In this document: positions 15,645 through 23,883 of the stretch, piece after piece
Position numbering within the stretch: position 1 is the first letter of the stretch
Layout: each line of letters begins with the position of its first letter
From: JACVRW01 sp963827065
GTDB taxonomy: Bacteria; Actinomycetota; Thermoleophilia; Solirubrobacterales; Thermoleophilaceae
Assembly (NCBI GenBank): GCA_963827065.1
Contig: CAWGZM010000014.1
Location: forward strand, 186,001 to 250,000
Direction: 5' to 3'
DNA: 64,000 bases
The notes under the pieces: generated by a model
Database searches by the model: none
What the model saw: the letters and a program-made list of their open reading frames with translations, nothing else
Told to the model about the DNA's origin: nothing
Position numbers and translations under genes: made by a program

Positions 15645-16469
15645 TCAGATCTCCTCGGTCAGGAGGTCCTTCTTCTCGGCCTTGAGCCAAGGCGGCGCCG
15701 TCGTGCCGAGCTTCGCGACGAGGTAGAGATGCGCGCCGATCAGCGCGATGATCAGACCGGGTACGAGAAGCATGTGAAGCGCGTAGAAGCGCGCGATCGT
15801 CGTTGGCCCGAATTCAGCGCCGGCTCTGAGGAAGTCGGCCAGGTAGGGGCCGACCAGCGGGCCGGAGGCGTTGATGTTGACGGCGACGACAGTGGCCCAG
15901 AAGGAGCGCTGGTCGAACGGCAGCAGGTAGCCCGTGAGGCCCATCATCAGCGTCAGCACGAGCAGCACGACGCCGATCACCCAGTTGAGCTCGCGCGGGT
16001 ACTTGTAGGCGCCGAAGAAGAACGTCCTGGCCATGTGCAGGAAGATCAGGATGATCATCACCGACGAACCCCACTTGTGCATGCCGCGCACGAACTCCCC
16101 GAGGAAGACCTCGTTGGTGATGCGCGCGGCGGACTCGTAGGCGCGCGTCGGGTCCGGCTCGTAGTACATGGCGAGGAACACGCCGGTGACGGCCTGCGAG
16201 AGGAAGGCGAACAAGGTCGCCGAGCCGAGCGTGTAGAACCAGTTGGTCCCCTTGGGGACCTTGCGGAACAGGAAGCCGCGCAGGAACGGGCTGAGGCCGG
16301 TGCGCTCCTCGACCCAGCCGATCGCCGAGGCGCCGCCCTCGAGCGCCTGGTCCTTGACGGTCGGCTTGGGCGGGGCGACGACGGAGCCGTTCGAGGGGTT
16401 GCGACCGTTCCCGTTGTCGCCTGGACGCCGCGGCTTTGGTCGCAGTCCGCGTGGAAGCGGAGGGCTCAT
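15645..16469 (-). CDS. qcrB: Menaquinol-cytochrome c reductase, cytochrome b6-like subunit (QcrB)
   Basis: 274 residues with four core membrane helices, i.e. the short b6-type cytochrome b. Heme ligands are visible as His131 and His145 (13 residues between) and His232 and His247 (14 between), the spacing typical of b6 and Bacillus QcrB. The segment FDQRSFWATVVAVNINASGPLVG near 185-207 is part of the quinol site region. The N-terminal 45 residues are low complexity and probably cytoplasmic. The start overlaps the qcrA stop by four bases, and qcrC follows directly. Together they oxidise menaquinol and reduce cytochrome c while translocating protons. Confidence 0.94.
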   Translation of the reverse strand: MSPPLPRGLRPKPRRPGDNGNGRNPSNGSVVAPPKPTVKDQALEGGASAIGWVEERTGLSPFLRGFLFRKVPKGTNWFYTLGSATLFAFLSQAVTGVFLAMYYEPDPTRAYESAARITNEVFLGEFVRGMHKWGSSVMIILIFLHMARTFFFGAYKYPRELNWVIGVVLLVLTLMMGLTGYLLPFDQRSFWATVVAVNINASGPLVGPYLADFLRAGAEFGPTTIARFYALHMLLVPGLIIALIGAHLYLVAKLGTTAPPWLKAEKKDLLTEEI

Positions 16470-17137
16470 GTGGTCGGCCTCGACGGGTAGAGGTACTGCC
16501 AGAGCCCGTCTAGGTGGTTCGACGGGTCACGCGGCGCGAAGCGCTCGAGATCCGAGTTGAGCGAGAAGCGGTCGCCGATCTCGACGCGGCCGCCCTCGAC
16601 GCGGGTGTAGAAGCGGTCGAGCGGCCGCACCGGCGGGCCGCCCTCGACCTGGCCCTCGAAGCCGTACACGCCGCCGTGGCAGGGGCAGACGAACTTCCCC
16701 GATGCCTGGATGTAGCGGACCGGACAGCCGAGGTGCGCGCAGCGGGTCGAGATCGCGACGTAGGGCTGCGGATCCTCGCCCTTGTTCACCTTGTCGCGGT
16801 CCGGGTTGAAGGTGCGGACGTAGATCGTCGTCTTGCCGGCGTCGCCGATGTCAGCCGTGATGTTGATGACGCGCGGGACGTAGGTCTCGTCGTTGAAGTC
16901 GTCCTCGGGGCCGACGTCCTGCCAGCGCGTCGGGCTCGTGTCCTCGAACACAGGCCCGAGCGCGAAGCCGAGGGCCGGCAGCGTGAACGCCATCGTGGCG
17001 ATGCCGCCGGCCGCGAGCGCGGTGCCGGTTATGAGGCCGCGGCGGGTGACCGTCTCGCCCTCGAATGCACCGGCCATGCCACGCTCCGTGGTGTAGCGGG
17101 ACTTGCGTTCTGGCTTTGGAGAGGGTGGGTCAGCCAC
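16466..17137 (-). CDS. qcrA: Menaquinol-cytochrome c reductase, Rieske iron-sulfur subunit (QcrA)
   Basis: 223 residues. A twin-arginine-like segment VTRRGLITGTAL (RR at 32-33) precedes the single membrane anchor (about 36-62), consistent with Tat-dependent insertion of a folded iron-sulfur protein. The Rieske cluster ligands are CAHLGC (Cys133, His135, with disulfide Cys138) and CPCHGG (Cys151 disulfide, Cys153, His154). It passes electrons from menaquinol to the c heme. It is the first gene of the qcrABC operon; the 92-base gap upstream contains no strong promoter that I can identify with confidence. Confidence 0.95.
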   Translation of the reverse strand: MADPPSPKPERKSRYTTERGMAGAFEGETVTRRGLITGTALAAGGIATMAFTLPALGFALGPVFEDTSPTRWQDVGPEDDFNDETYVPRVINITADIGDAGKTTIYVRTFNPDRDKVNKGEDPQPYVAISTRCAHLGCPVRYIQASGKFVCPCHGGVYGFEGQVEGGPPVRPLDRFYTRVEGGRVEIGDRFSLNSDLERFAPRDPSNHLDGLWQYLYPSRPTT

Positions 17138-17229
17138 TGCTTCTGAGTGAATTGTTCCGGTCGGCGCGGCCTATTGCCAACTTGGTTACGGAGCGCACTA
17201 CCTGAGCGGTTGGATGTGGGTCGGGGAGC

Positions 17230-17608
17230 CTATCGCGCAAGTCGCTCGGCGCTCCGCACCCAGAGCGCCTCGGCGGCCTCCGGGCGGCTCTCGGCGTGCG
17301 CCTGCGCCGAGCCCGAGATCAGGTCCGAAAGCTCGGCGACGGCTTCGAGGTCGCCCGCTTCGGCCAGCCGCGACAGGCCGAGCGCGTAGAGCGCGTCGCC
17401 CGCCAGGAGGCGGAGATCCTCCTCCATCCCGGCGTAGGCGCGCGGCTCGCCGTAGTGCATGAGGTAGCCCTCCCGTACGGCCTCGAGCACGAAGCGGCGC
17501 TCGGGCGTGGCGTCGAGCCCCTCGAAGCGCCCCGGACCGGGCTCCGCGACGGCATGCACGCGCGAGCGCCGGGTCGGCAGCGTCGACGACCTCGGTGAGC
17601 AGGCTCAT
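17230..17608 (-). CDS. Small conserved hypothetical protein, apparently frameshifted
   Basis: The ATG at 17608-17606 overlaps the hemL stop (ATGA) and gives MSLLTEVVDAADPALARA, after which that frame turns into arginine-rich shadow sequence. The frame one base over continues sensibly as VHAVAEPGPGRFEGLDATP and runs 109 residues to the stop at 17230, with a helical, leucine/alanine-rich composition (DLRLLAGDALYALGLSRLAE). One missing base near 17560 would join them into a protein of about 125 residues. If the frameshift is real, only the part from GTG 17559 could be made. No family is recognised; the coupling to hemL suggests a link to heme metabolism. Confidence 0.55.
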
Positions 17609-18888
17609 GCGAGCGCCTCCCGCAGCGACTCTTCGACCGCCTCGAGCGTGCGCTCGACGTGCGCCGCCGAATGGGCCAGCGACGGGAACCACCCCTCGAA
17701 CTGCGACGGGGGCAGGTAGATCCCGCGGTCGAGCATCGCCCGGCAGAAGGCGGCGTAGGCGTCCGTGTCGCATGTACGCGCGTCCTCGTAGTCGCGCACC
17801 GGCCGGTCGCTGAAGAAGAAGGTGAGCAGGCCGGTCGTCCACTGGACCCGGACGGGCAGGCCGCTGGAGGCCGACTCGATCCCGGTCGCCAGCGCCCGCG
17901 TCGTCTCGTCGAGGCTCCGGTAGGCGTCCTCGTCGAGCAGCCTCAGGGTCGCCAGGCCGGCCGCGGTGGCGAGCGGGTTCCCGGAGAGGGTGCCGGCCTG
18001 GTAGACCTCGCCCGCCGGAGCCACTTGCTCCATCAGCGTGCGCGGGCCGCCGAACGCGGCGGCCGGCAGGCCGCCGCCGGCGATCTTCCCGAGGATGGTC
18101 AGATCGGGGACGACCCCCTCGCGCTCCTGGGCCCCGCCGCGGCTCACCCGGAAGCCCGAGATGACCTCGTCGAAGACGAGCAGCACGCCGGCCGCCGCGC
18201 TCGCCTCGCGCAGGAAGGCGAGGAAGCCCGGCTCCGGCGGCACCACGCCCATGTTGCCCGGGTAGGGCTCGCAGAGGAGCGCGGCGACGCCCGCCTCGGC
18301 GAGCGCCCGCTCGACGCCCTCGCGGTCGTTCCAGGGCACCACGAGCGTGTCCGCGGCATGGGCGGCGGTGACGCCCGGGCTCGCCGGGATCCCCTGGGTG
18401 GCGAGCCCCGAGCCGCTCTCCGCGAGCAGGCCGTCGACGTGACCGTGGTACGCGCCCGCGAACTTGACGATGCGGTCTCGCCCGGTCGCCGCCCGCGCGA
18501 GCCGGATGGCACTCATCGACGCCTCGGTGCCGGACGAGGTCATGCGGACCATCTCAGCGGACGGGATGCGGGCCGCGATCTCCCCGGCCAGCTCCACCTC
18601 CGCCTCGGTGGGGGCGCCGAAGCTCGTGCCCGCTGCCGCGGCGGCCTGGACCGCGGACACCACGTCGGGATGAGCGTGGCCGGCGATCAGCGGCCCCCAG
18701 GACATGACCCAGTCGACATAGCGGTTGCCGTCCACGTCGACGAGCTCGGCGCCCTCGCCGCGGGCGACGAAGACGGGGTCGCGGCCGATCGCCCGCATCG
18801 CCCGGACCGGAGAGTTGACGCCGCCCGGCAGCAGCTCGACGGCCGCTCTGTAGAGCTCGCCGGAGCGGGTCGTCACGTGGCTTGGCAT
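17605..18888 (-). CDS. hemL: Glutamate-1-semialdehyde 2,1-aminomutase
   Basis: 427 residues of the class III aminotransferase fold. N-terminal SGELYRAAVELLPGGVNSPVR and RAIGRDPVFVARGEGAELVD match GSA aminomutase. The PLP lysine lies in LTILGKIAGGGLPAAAFGG (about 268), with VFDEVISGFR upstream of it. The enzyme isomerises glutamate-1-semialdehyde to 5-aminolevulinate in the C5 heme pathway. It runs in the same direction as hemB and an AhbA/AhbB-like gene, 13 bases downstream of the latter. The next gene overlaps its stop. Confidence 0.96.
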   Translation of the reverse strand: MPSHVTTRSGELYRAAVELLPGGVNSPVRAMRAIGRDPVFVARGEGAELVDVDGNRYVDWVMSWGPLIAGHAHPDVVSAVQAAAAAGTSFGAPTEAEVELAGEIAARIPSAEMVRMTSSGTEASMSAIRLARAATGRDRIVKFAGAYHGHVDGLLAESGSGLATQGIPASPGVTAAHAADTLVVPWNDREGVERALAEAGVAALLCEPYPGNMGVVPPEPGFLAFLREASAAAGVLLVFDEVISGFRVSRGGAQEREGVVPDLTILGKIAGGGLPAAAFGGPRTLMEQVAPAGEVYQAGTLSGNPLATAAGLATLRLLDEDAYRSLDETTRALATGIESASSGLPVRVQWTTGLLTFFFSDRPVRDYEDARTCDTDAYAAFCRAMLDRGIYLPPSQFEGWFPSLAHSAAHVERTLEAVEESLREALA

Positions 18889-18901
18889 CGGCCGCGGTGG
18901 C

Positions 18902-19951
18902 CTAGGCGTGCTCGGCTTCCCAGCGCCGGTGCTCGTCGGTGAAGTAGCGCAGCCGGATCTTCTTGAACTCGGTCGAGGAGTAGAGCGTGCGCCGGTCCTC
19001 GATGCCGGTATCGGCGGCGATCGAGTCGAGGATGGCGTCGCACTCCTCCTTCGAGCGGCCGTGGGCCATCGTGAAGACGGAGTAGGGCCAGTCGGCGTAG
19101 GTCGGCCGCTGATAGCAGTGCGAGATGCCGCGGAACGACGACATACGCGGGCCGAGCTCGAGGATGCGCTCCTCGGGGACGTTCCAGACGCCCATGCCGT
19201 TCGCGGAGAAGCCGGCGCGCCGGTGGAACAGGATCGCCGCCACGCGCCTCAGCGCGCGCCGCTCGCGCATCGACTCGAGCCGCCCGAGCAGCTCGTCCTG
19301 AGAGATGCCGAGCTCGGCCGCGGCGGCGGCGTAGGGCTCCGATGTGACCTCCATCGGGCCCTGAGTCGCGCGGATTGTGGCGACGTCGTCGTCCGACAGC
19401 GGGATCGCCTCCGGCTCGCGGTGCTCGATCGGCTCCGCCGCGGCGGCCAGCGCATCGGTCCCCTTCTCCATCTCGAGGTCCATGCGGATCTTGAAGAGGC
19501 GCAGCGTCGGCAGCTGGCGCACGGACTGCGCAGCGGTCAGCCGCTGCAGCACCTCGAGCGTGCCGTTGAGCCCGAGCTGCGAGCCCGGTTCGGTCGCGAT
19601 CGTGAACCACAGGTTGAAGTCGTGGTCGCGCAGGTAGTTGTGCGAGACGCCCGGGTGCGAGTTGATGATCTTGGCCGCGCGCCAGGGGTTCTCGGCGTCC
19701 ACCTTCGCCGCGACCAGCATCGAGCTGTAGCCGAGCACGCGCGTGTCGAAGATCGGCGTGACCTCGCGGATGATGCGCCCGTCGAGGAGCCGCTGCGTGC
19801 GCGCGAGCACGTCGTCCTCGCCGACCCCTGCGAGCCCCGCGACATGAGCGAACGGGCGCGGCTCGAGCGGAAAGCTTCCCTGCAACAGGTTGAGGAGCTT
19901 CTTGTCGAGCTCATCGAGCGGGATGGCCGCGCCGTCCTTGCGGCTGCGCAC
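18902..19951 (-). CDS. Lrp/AsnC-like tandem protein, siroheme decarboxylase-like (AhbA-AhbB fusion)
   Basis: 349 residues made of two similar halves. Each half has an Lrp/AsnC-type winged helix (LDELDKKLLNLLQGSFPLE near 14, and LSDDDVATIRATQG later) followed by a ferredoxin-like domain (VLGYSSMLVAAKVDAEN; FSANGMGVWNVPEE). YLRDHDFNLWFTIATE and FRGISHCYQRPTYADWPY are typical of the NirD/L/G/H and AhbA/AhbB family. That family decarboxylates siroheme to didecarboxysiroheme in the alternative heme and heme d1 pathways. Members are usually two separate proteins; here they form one chain. GTG 19951 is chosen because it lies right after the hemB stop; the frame is open far upstream. Its position between hemB and hemL supports a tetrapyrrole role over a transcription-factor role, but substrate is inference. 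Confidence 0.8.
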   Translation of the reverse strand: MRSRKDGAAIPLDELDKKLLNLLQGSFPLEPRPFAHVAGLAGVGEDDVLARTQRLLDGRIIREVTPIFDTRVLGYSSMLVAAKVDAENPWRAAKIINSHPGVSHNYLRDHDFNLWFTIATEPGSQLGLNGTLEVLQRLTAAQSVRQLPTLRLFKIRMDLEMEKGTDALAAAAEPIEHREPEAIPLSDDDVATIRATQGPMEVTSEPYAAAAAELGISQDELLGRLESMRERRALRRVAAILFHRRAGFSANGMGVWNVPEERILELGPRMSSFRGISHCYQRPTYADWPYSVFTMAHGRSKEECDAILDSIAADTGIEDRRTLYSSTEFKKIRLRYFTDEHRRWEAEHA

Positions 19952-19956
19952 CTTCG

Positions 19957-20931
19957 CTAGCGGCTGAGCCACCGGGCGGCGTCCTTCGCGTGGTAGGTGA
20001 TGACGACGTCGGCGCCCGCGCGGCGGATCGCCGTCAGCGTCTCGAGAACGATGGCCTCCTCGTCGACGTGGCCGGCCGCGGCGGCGGCCTTGACCATGGC
20101 GTACTCGCCGCTGACGTTGTAGGCGGCCACCGGCACGTTCGTGGCCTCCTTGACGCGCCTGATCACATCCAGGTAGGGCAGCGCCGGCTTGACCATCACG
20201 ACATCGGCGCCCTCGCCCACGTCGAGGAGCGCCTCGCGTACGGCCTCGTCGGAGTTGGCCGGGTCCATCTGGTAGCTGCGCCGGTCGCCGAACGCCGGAG
20301 CCGAGTCCGCGGCCTCGCGGAAGGGCCCGTAGTAAGCGGATGCGAACTTCGCCGAGTAGGCCACGATCGGCAGGTCCTTGTGGCCCTCCGCGTCGAGCTG
20401 CGAGCGCAGCGCGCCGACGCGCCCGTCCATCATGTCGCTCGGCGCCACCGCGTCGGCGCCGGCGCGCGCGTGCGAGATCGCCGTCTTGGCGAGCAGCTCG
20501 AGCGTCAGGTCGTTGTCGACGCTGCCGTCGTCCATCACCACGCCGCAATGACCGTGCGAGGTGTAGCCGCACAGGCAGACGTCCGTGATCACGACGAGCT
20601 CGGGATGCGCCTCCTTGACCGCACGCACCGCGAGCTGCACGACGCCCTCGTCGTCGTATGCGCCCGAGCCATGCTCGTCCTTGTCGGCGGGCAGGCCGAA
20701 GAGCAGCACGGCCGGGATACCGAGCGCGGCGACCTCGCCGGCCTCCTGGACGGCGTGCGAGATCGACATGCGCTCGACGCCGGGCATCGCCTCCACGGGC
20801 GTGCGGCCCTCGCCGAGCTGCACGAACATCGGATAGACGAGGTCGGAAGGCGACAGACGCGTCTCGCGCACGAGCTCCCTGAGGACGCCCGTCTTGCGCA
20901 GGCGGCGCAGGCGTGTGGCGGGGAAGGCCAT
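19957..20931 (-). CDS. hemB: Delta-aminolevulinic acid dehydratase (porphobilinogen synthase)
   Basis: 324 residues from ATG 20931 (GTG 20937 is also possible). Two Schiff-base lysines are visible in IVAYSAKFASAYYGPFREA and DVVMVKPALPYLDVI. The cysteine-rich VCLCGYTSHGHCG block marks the zinc-dependent type. The enzyme joins two 5-aminolevulinates to porphobilinogen. It is the first gene of a heme operon reading hemB, AhbA/AhbB-like fusion, hemL and a small frameshifted gene. A TAGACT element ends nine bases before ATG 20931, so the message may be almost leaderless. Confidence 0.96.
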   Translation of the reverse strand: MAFPATRLRRLRKTGVLRELVRETRLSPSDLVYPMFVQLGEGRTPVEAMPGVERMSISHAVQEAGEVAALGIPAVLLFGLPADKDEHGSGAYDDEGVVQLAVRAVKEAHPELVVITDVCLCGYTSHGHCGVVMDDGSVDNDLTLELLAKTAISHARAGADAVAPSDMMDGRVGALRSQLDAEGHKDLPIVAYSAKFASAYYGPFREAADSAPAFGDRRSYQMDPANSDEAVREALLDVGEGADVVMVKPALPYLDVIRRVKEATNVPVAAYNVSGEYAMVKAAAAAGHVDEEAIVLETLTAIRRAGADVVITYHAKDAARWLSR

Positions 20932-20940
20932 CGGCACACG

Positions 20941-20946
20941 AGTCTA
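20941..20946 (-). promoter_or_regulatory. Putative -10 element of hemB
   Basis: TAGACT on the minus strand, within the string catctagactcg also found in front of purA. Its distance to ATG 20931 would give a leader of about three bases. No -35 hexamer is evident. Confidence 0.4.
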
Positions 20947-21009
20947 GATGTCCGGACCGCTCCGGCCCGGGCCAGCCCGGGGCCTCGCGCACGGCGCGAC
21001 CCGCCTGAG

Positions 21010-22347
21010 CTACGCGAAGCGGCGCAGGGCCAGCCGCGCCAGGGCTCCGAACACGAGCGCCAGCGCCGCGAGGTGAAGAAGCGGCCCGCCGAGGTCGCCC
21101 GCGTCGTTCAGGGCGGCGTCGAGCGCGTCGAGTGCCGGCTTGAACGGGAAGGCCGCCGACACGGCGCGGATCACGTCGTAGAGCGCGGGCGCCACCGCGC
21201 CAGAGGGGACGAGCGCCAGGAAGGCGAGCGGCAGGCACAGCATGAAGGCGAGCAGCGAGGCGGCCCTGACTTCGCGCGTCAGCGCCCCGATCGCGAGCCC
21301 GAGCGCCGCGAACGCGAGCGCGCCCAGCGCGAGCGCGGCGAGCCAGAGCGGGAAGCGGCCCCAGTCGAGATCGACGAACAGCCCCAGCCCGGCCAGCATC
21401 AGCAGCGAGACCGCAACGGAGCAGACAGCCGCGAGGCCGGCCTTCTCGACGAGCAGCCCAGTGCGCGACACGAGCCCGCGCACGAGCCGCGCGAAGGCGT
21501 TCTCCTCGCGCTCGAGCGCCAGCGTGCCCGCCGCCAGCAGCAGCGTGATGAACATGAGCGAGACGGCCACGGCCAGCGCAATCGCGAACGAGTTGAGCGA
21601 CGTCGAGCCGCCATCGAGGGCGGTCGACTCCACCCGGATCGGCTCGCCGACCACGTTCAGCACCTCGTCCGAGAACGCGAGGTTCTCACGCGCAAGCCCG
21701 GCGAAGGCGATCACCCGGTCGAGCTCTGCGCGCTCGGGCGAGTCGGCCGGCAGGTCCTCGCGTGCCGACCTGAGGATCTGCTCTGAGCGCTGCAGGCCCA
21801 GCACATCGAAGTCCTGCCCCAGGAAGCTGTAGTCGCCGCCCTCCGAGATCAGGTCGAGCAGCTCGAGCGCCTCCTTGGCGACCTGCTTGGTGAGCGCCGA
21901 GTTGGCCTGCTGGACCTGGGACTTGATCGTGTTCTCGACGTACTGGCGCTTGGCCGGGTCCTCGGCGTTGTAGTAGACCTCGACGGTGCCCGGCTCGAGC
22001 GCGGACTGCAGGTTCCCGGCGAGGTCGTCCGGGATCACGAGCGCACCCAGGACGTCGCCGTCCTCGACCTTCTGGATCGCCTCCTCGCGGCTGTCGACCC
22101 GCACCGGGTCGATCGCGTCGAAGAGCCGCTGGCCCTCCCTGGCGAGGTCGATCTGCTCGCCACCGAGCTCGACCTGGGTGGGCTTCCCCTCGAGGCCGTT
22201 GTAGAACGCAACCTCGGGCTTGTCGGGGCCGCGCGAGAGCGCAAACCCGATCAGCACCGCGATCACGATCGGGTAGAGGACGAGCAGGCTGACGAGCAGC
22301 GGCGAGCGGCGCAGGATGCGCAGGTCCTTGGCGAGCAGCCAGAGCAT
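21010..22347 (-). CDS. ABC-2 type transporter permease
   Basis: 445 residues. One membrane helix near the N-terminus (SPLLVSLLVLYPIVIAVLIGF) is followed by a large extracytoplasmic domain (about 45-240) and then five or six helices in the C-terminal half. This is the layout of ABC-2 exporter permeases such as YhgE/DrrB/LinK-like proteins. The extracytoplasmic domain includes VYYNAEDPAKRQYVENTIKS, reminiscent of YbhS/YhaP-type permeases. The ATPase gene directly upstream on the same strand ends at the base where this gene starts, so they form one exporter. Substrate unknown; drug, lipid or envelope-precursor export are options. Confidence 0.85.
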   Translation of the reverse strand: MLWLLAKDLRILRRSPLLVSLLVLYPIVIAVLIGFALSRGPDKPEVAFYNGLEGKPTQVELGGEQIDLAREGQRLFDAIDPVRVDSREEAIQKVEDGDVLGALVIPDDLAGNLQSALEPGTVEVYYNAEDPAKRQYVENTIKSQVQQANSALTKQVAKEALELLDLISEGGDYSFLGQDFDVLGLQRSEQILRSAREDLPADSPERAELDRVIAFAGLARENLAFSDEVLNVVGEPIRVESTALDGGSTSLNSFAIALAVAVSLMFITLLLAAGTLALEREENAFARLVRGLVSRTGLLVEKAGLAAVCSVAVSLLMLAGLGLFVDLDWGRFPLWLAALALGALAFAALGLAIGALTREVRAASLLAFMLCLPLAFLALVPSGAVAPALYDVIRAVSAAFPFKPALDALDAALNDAGDLGGPLLHLAALALVFGALARLALRRFA

Positions 22348-23075
22348 TAATGGCCCCGCTGGTGGAGGAAGTGGACGAAGGCCTGCTCGAAGTCGAGCCC
22401 GGTGGTGCCGGTGGCCTCCTCGAGCTCGCGCGGGGAGCCGTCGAAGACGCGCTCACCGTCGGCCAGCACGATCAGCTGGCTCGCGTAGCGGTCCGCCTCC
22501 TGTATGTGGTGGGTGGCGAAGACGACGGTGGTCCCGTCCTCGGCGAGCCGCAGGATGAACTCCCAGAGACGCTCGCGCTGGCGTGGGTCGAGCGCCGAGC
22601 TCGGCTCGTCCAGCAGCAGTACGTCCGGCTCGGCGAGCAGGCCGATCGCGATGTTCACACGCTGGCGGTTGCCGCCCGACAGGGTGGAGGCCTGGTCGCC
22701 GGCGCGCTCGGCCAGGCCGGTGAGGGCGAGCATCCGGTCGGTCACGGCGGCAGGCTCCGCGCAGCGCTCGAGGCGCGCGAACAGCATCAGGTTCTCGGCG
22801 ACGGTCAGCTTTCCGTAGAGCGCCGCCTGCTGGGGCACCCAGCCGACCCGCGACGCCGTGTCGACGCTGCCCTCGTCCGGCTGCTGAATCCCGGCGAGGA
22901 TCGACAGGAGGGTCGTCTTTCCGGCGCCGTTCGGGCCGATCACGGCGACGAGCTCGCCGCTGCCGGCGGTCAGCGAGACCCCCTTCAGGGCCACGCGCTC
23001 GCCGTAGCGCTTGACGAGCTCGCGCGCGGCGATCGTCGTGTCGCTCCCCGCCGCGATGCCCGTGACCCTCTCCAC
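22347..23075 (-). CDS. ABC transporter ATP-binding protein
   Basis: 242 residues from GTG 23075. Walker A GPNGAGKTT (47-55), Q-loop region VGWVPQQAALYGKLT, signature LSGGNRQR (133-140), Walker B DVLLLDEPSSALD (152-164) and H-loop FATHH are all intact. The frame is open to 23294, but the upstream part is Ser/Thr/Pro-rich and overlaps the divergent phosphodiesterase gene, so it is rejected. The signature has Asn instead of Gln after LSGG. It pairs with the downstream permease. Confidence 0.92.
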   Translation of the reverse strand: MERVTGIAAGSDTTIAARELVKRYGERVALKGVSLTAGSGELVAVIGPNGAGKTTLLSILAGIQQPDEGSVDTASRVGWVPQQAALYGKLTVAENLMLFARLERCAEPAAVTDRMLALTGLAERAGDQASTLSGGNRQRVNIAIGLLAEPDVLLLDEPSSALDPRQRERLWEFILRLAEDGTTVVFATHHIQEADRYASQLIVLADGERVFDGSPRELEEATGTTGLDFEQAFVHFLHQRGH

Positions 23076-23103
23076 CGCGCGCAGATTGGCAGAATCGCCC
23101 GCC

Positions 23104-23883
23104 GTGAAGCTGCTGTTCGTCGGCGACGTGGTGGGCGGCATCGGCCGGCGGACGCTGGCCGCGCTGTTGCCCGGCCTGCGCGAGCTGCACCGCCCCGACT
23201 TCGTCGTCGTGAACGGAGAGAACGCGGCCGGCGGGGTCGGGATCACCGAGAAGACCGCCCGCGAGCTGCTCGACACCGGTGCGGACGCGATCACGCTCGG
23301 GAACCACGCCTACCGCCACCGCGAGGTTTACGGCTTCCTGGACCGCGAGCCCCGCATCGTGCGGCCGGCCAACTACCCGAAGGGGAGCCCCGGCCATGGG
23401 CACACCGTCATCGAACAGGGCGGTGAGCGACTCGGCGTCGTCAACCTCTCCGGGATGGTCTTCCTCGACGCCGTTCGCTCGCCGTTCGCGGAGGCCGACG
23501 CGCAGCTGGCGGAGCTCCGTGGCCGCGCCGAGCACGTACTCGTCGACATGCACGCCGAGGCGACGAGCGAGAAGGTCGCAATGGGCTGGCACCTGGACGG
23601 CCGTGCCACGGCCTGCGTCGGCACTCACACGCACGTGCCCACCGCCGACGCCCGCGTCCTCCCCGGCGGTACCGCGTACGTGACCGACGTCGGCATGACC
23701 GGCGCGCGCGGGGGCGTGATCGGCGTCAAGCGCGAGCAGGCCATAGAGCGCTTCACGACGCTCACCAACGTCCGCTTCGAGACCGCCGACGAGGATCCGT
23801 GGCTGAACGCGGTGCTAGTCGAGGCGGACGGCGAGGGCCGCGCGACGGGCATCGAGCAGCTGCTCGTGCCGCTCGAGTCGTAG
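23104..23883 (+). CDS. YmdB-like calcineurin-type phosphodiesterase
   Basis: 259 residues from GTG 23104 (VKLLFVGDVVGGIGRRTL). The metal-binding motifs of the YmdB/TIGR00282 family are present: GDVVG with Asp8, VVNGENAAGG, LGNHAYRH, HAEATSEKVAMGWHLDGR and the HTHVPTADARVLP block. Bacterial members hydrolyse 2',3'-cyclic nucleotides or cAMP and affect biofilm and motility decisions in Bacillus. The gene is divergent from the ABC operon with only 28 bases between starts, and its last 69 bases overlap the end of a convergent membrane-protein gene. Confidence 0.9.
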   Translation: MKLLFVGDVVGGIGRRTLAALLPGLRELHRPDFVVVNGENAAGGVGITEKTARELLDTGADAITLGNHAYRHREVYGFLDREPRIVRPANYPKGSPGHGHTVIEQGGERLGVVNLSGMVFLDAVRSPFAEADAQLAELRGRAEHVLVDMHAEATSEKVAMGWHLDGRATACVGTHTHVPTADARVLPGGTAYVTDVGMTGARGGVIGVKREQAIERFTTLTNVRFETADEDPWLNAVLVEADGEGRATGIEQLLVPLES

